DNA of 33,728 nucleotides. It comes from Clostridiales bacterium. GTDB lineage: Bacteria; Bacillota; Clostridia; Christensenellales; CAG-314. Under the pieces are notes generated by a model that was not told the origin of the DNA, ran no database searches, and saw nothing but the letters and a program-made list of their open reading frames with translations. Location: the NCBI GenBank assembly GCA_004558105.1, contig SFEB01000012.1:1-33728 (forward strand). The letters are read 5' to 3'. The translations under genes were made by a program, and so were the position numbers. Positions 32,467 to 33,728 of this stretch are shown piece by piece. Within the stretch, counting starts at the first letter, position 1. Each line of letters starts with the position of its first letter.

Positions 32467-32955
32467 TTAATCAACAAATCTGATTTTTTTATTATAAGCA
32501 ATTTTTCGTATAAGCTCATAATTTTTTTTCTTTAGAATAATTAAAAATGGACCTCCTTCAGTATTTAATTTAGGCTTTAATATTTTTTGTCCCACATTAG
32601 TTTTCAACACCATATATTTACTGGTTATACCTCCTCTCCCTTCCGTAAGAAGTAGTCTTACTACTTCAATTTCAACAATTTCTTCCCAATTCACAATCAC
32701 CTTTCGTCGTATTAACGAACGAAAAATGATTTCATCAGATGTAATCCAAGCAAACTCCGTATTCTTCAATATAATCCATATGGGCCATAAAAAACAAAAC
32801 GCGACCACTATATAAGCAAAAATTCTTATTACCAAAAATTCTTCCGAACTGAAATTTAATACTCCTATTAATATTATTATAGCATCTAACATAAGAAGAA
32901 AAATACTAACAAAAGTATTATATAAGCATTGTGTTCTTATTTTAATTTTCTTCAT
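32467..32955 (-). CDS. Two-TM PH-like protein, candidate immunity protein of the Rhs toxin
   Basis: A 162-residue protein with two TM helices at about 12-33 and 42-62. The soluble part (FAWITSDEIIFRSLIRRKVIVNWEEIVEIEVVR, then KYMVLKTNVGQKI and a closing helix) has the strand pattern of a bacterial PH-like domain. Its ATG lies one base after the stop of the Rhs C-terminal region, so it is almost surely co-translated with it; in Rhs and CDI loci this position holds the immunity gene. There is no recognised immunity family. The tandem layout with the other two-TM gene downstream points to two related toxin specificities. Confidence 0.6.
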   Translation of the reverse strand: MKKIKIRTQCLYNTFVSIFLLMLDAIIILIGVLNFSSEEFLVIRIFAYIVVAFCFLWPIWIILKNTEFAWITSDEIIFRSLIRRKVIVNWEEIVEIEVVRLLLTEGRGGITSKYMVLKTNVGQKILKPKLNTEGGPFLIILKKKNYELIRKIAYNKKIRFVD

Positions 32956-32956
32956 T

Positions 32957-33728
32957 TTAATACCAACCAGATAAAGGATTTGCTACAATAGAGGATAGTA
33001 TTGAATATCTACACAAAACATTAGTATTTACAATAAGCTTTTCTATCTCTTCTTTTGTCGTATCTTTAAATGCATTCCTCATATTACCTTTTAATGCCTT
33101 TGCTCCCATATTAAAAGATTTCCCTTGCATTTTTTGAATAGCTAACGATTTGGCTTTTCTTCCTTGGTTAAATATTTTATTTGCCTTTACTTTTGAAAAA
33201 ATTTTACTTGCTCCATATCCTATCATGTTTGCGCCTGCTCCAATACCAAAAGCAAGCAACCCTGATTTTAGATCATGAACAGAACCACTAATTAATCCAC
33301 CAAGAACAGAAGCCGTTCCACCAAAAAGTAATGAACCAATAACACCACCTATTGGAATAGCCGATATTGCTCCCGCAACTCCACCACCTAGCGCAGATTT
33401 AGCAATACTTCTCCAATCCCATGTTGACGCATCCTAATTCCAATTACCATCATTATATACTTCTTCAATTATTGCTACTGTTCCAGATACTGTAGCACCT
33501 ATTGCAAAACCGATTAACATACTAATCGCAATCGCAGAAAAACTAATCACAAAATGGCCACTAGGATCAGTATTCATTACAGGATTATTATTGCAGTAGA
33601 CATATAAGTTTAATCCACTAACACTATCAGGTTCTAAATATTCTACACTATCTGCAGAAATAAATCTACCAACAACAGGATCATAATACCTACTTTGTAA
33701 ATAATACAAATTAAAATAAAAGGTATCT
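32957..33728 (-). pseudogene. Rhs/YD-repeat protein C-terminus, interrupted by an in-frame UAG
   Basis: The reading frame enters from the right edge. It shows the Rhs core end: LYYLQSRYYDPVVGRFISAD, LNLYVYCNNNPVMNTDPSGHF. After this marker the variable C-terminal region begins with a hydrophobic helix, then reaches NDGNWN and a TAG at 33434. The same frame goes on without any stop for another 159 codons (DASTWDWRSIAKSALGGG, glycine-zipper-like hydrophobic segments, then a basic region with KVKANKIFNQGRKAKS) to a TAA. A single TGG-to-TAG change explains the break. No nuclease or deaminase motif is visible in the tip. UAG ends other genes here, so recoding is unlikely. Confidence 0.78.

Noticed and set aside
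33434..33436. UAG as a recoded sense codon in this organism
   Set aside because: The genes ending at 4991 and 20395 use TAG as a proper stop followed by intergenic sequence with hairpins, so general recoding is not supported.

Overview
The window looks like a chromosomal segment of a Gram-positive, mid-GC Bacillota, most likely an uncultured gut-type Clostridia. The signs are strong AGGAGG-type ribosome binding sites, vegetative promoters that nearly all have exactly 17 bases between the -35 and -10 boxes, two-subunit glycine decarboxylase genes, lipoproteins with Cys lipoboxes, a short prolyl-tRNA synthetase without an editing insert, and many BspA-like LRR, RCC1 and InlB-type repeat surface proteins. 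The genus cannot be read from this sequence. UAG is used as a normal stop (genes ending at 4991 and 20395).

Layout. 1-13.6 kb: an RCC1-repeat lipoprotein (running off the left edge), an aldo/keto reductase with a ferredoxin-like tail, proS, a putative beta-propeller lipoprotein, a 1575-residue membrane-anchored subtilisin-like protease with nine divergent InlB-type repeats, an unrecognised protein and an LRR_5 membrane protein. 13.7-18.0 kb: the glycine cleavage genes gcvT-gcvH-gcvPA-gcvPB, with a strong terminator inside the cluster and no glycine riboswitch in front. 18.2-20.4 kb: a two-TM protein divergent from an SPFH-domain protein coupled to a ribbon-helix-helix protein. Three direct repeats with 19-base spacing sit just upstream of the SPFH promoter.

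20.4-30.9 kb is a nucleoside uptake and salvage island. On the minus strand are deoC, deoD, deoB and cdd, followed by a BMP-family nucleoside ABC transporter (binding lipoprotein, ATPase, two permeases). Diverging from it on the plus strand are pdp and tdk. The logic is uptake, deamination of cytidine, phosphorolysis, conversion of ribose-1-P or deoxyribose-1-P to the 5-phosphate, and aldol cleavage to glyceraldehyde-3-P and acetaldehyde, with thymidine kinase as the anabolic branch. deoD carries a frameshifting deletion of roughly 60 bases, so the purine arm looks broken. The binding-protein gene has its own promoter and a long structured leader that I cannot assign to a known riboswitch.

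31.1-33.7 kb is clearly more AT-rich and holds the 3' end of an Rhs/YD-repeat polymorphic toxin locus entering from the right edge. It contains an Rhs core and C-terminal domain interrupted by one in-frame UAG, a two-TM candidate immunity gene, then an orphan C-terminal fragment fused by ATGA overlap to a second two-TM candidate immunity gene. This block abuts a 5'-truncated LRR_5 gene, and a perfect 15-bp inverted repeat marks the truncation point.
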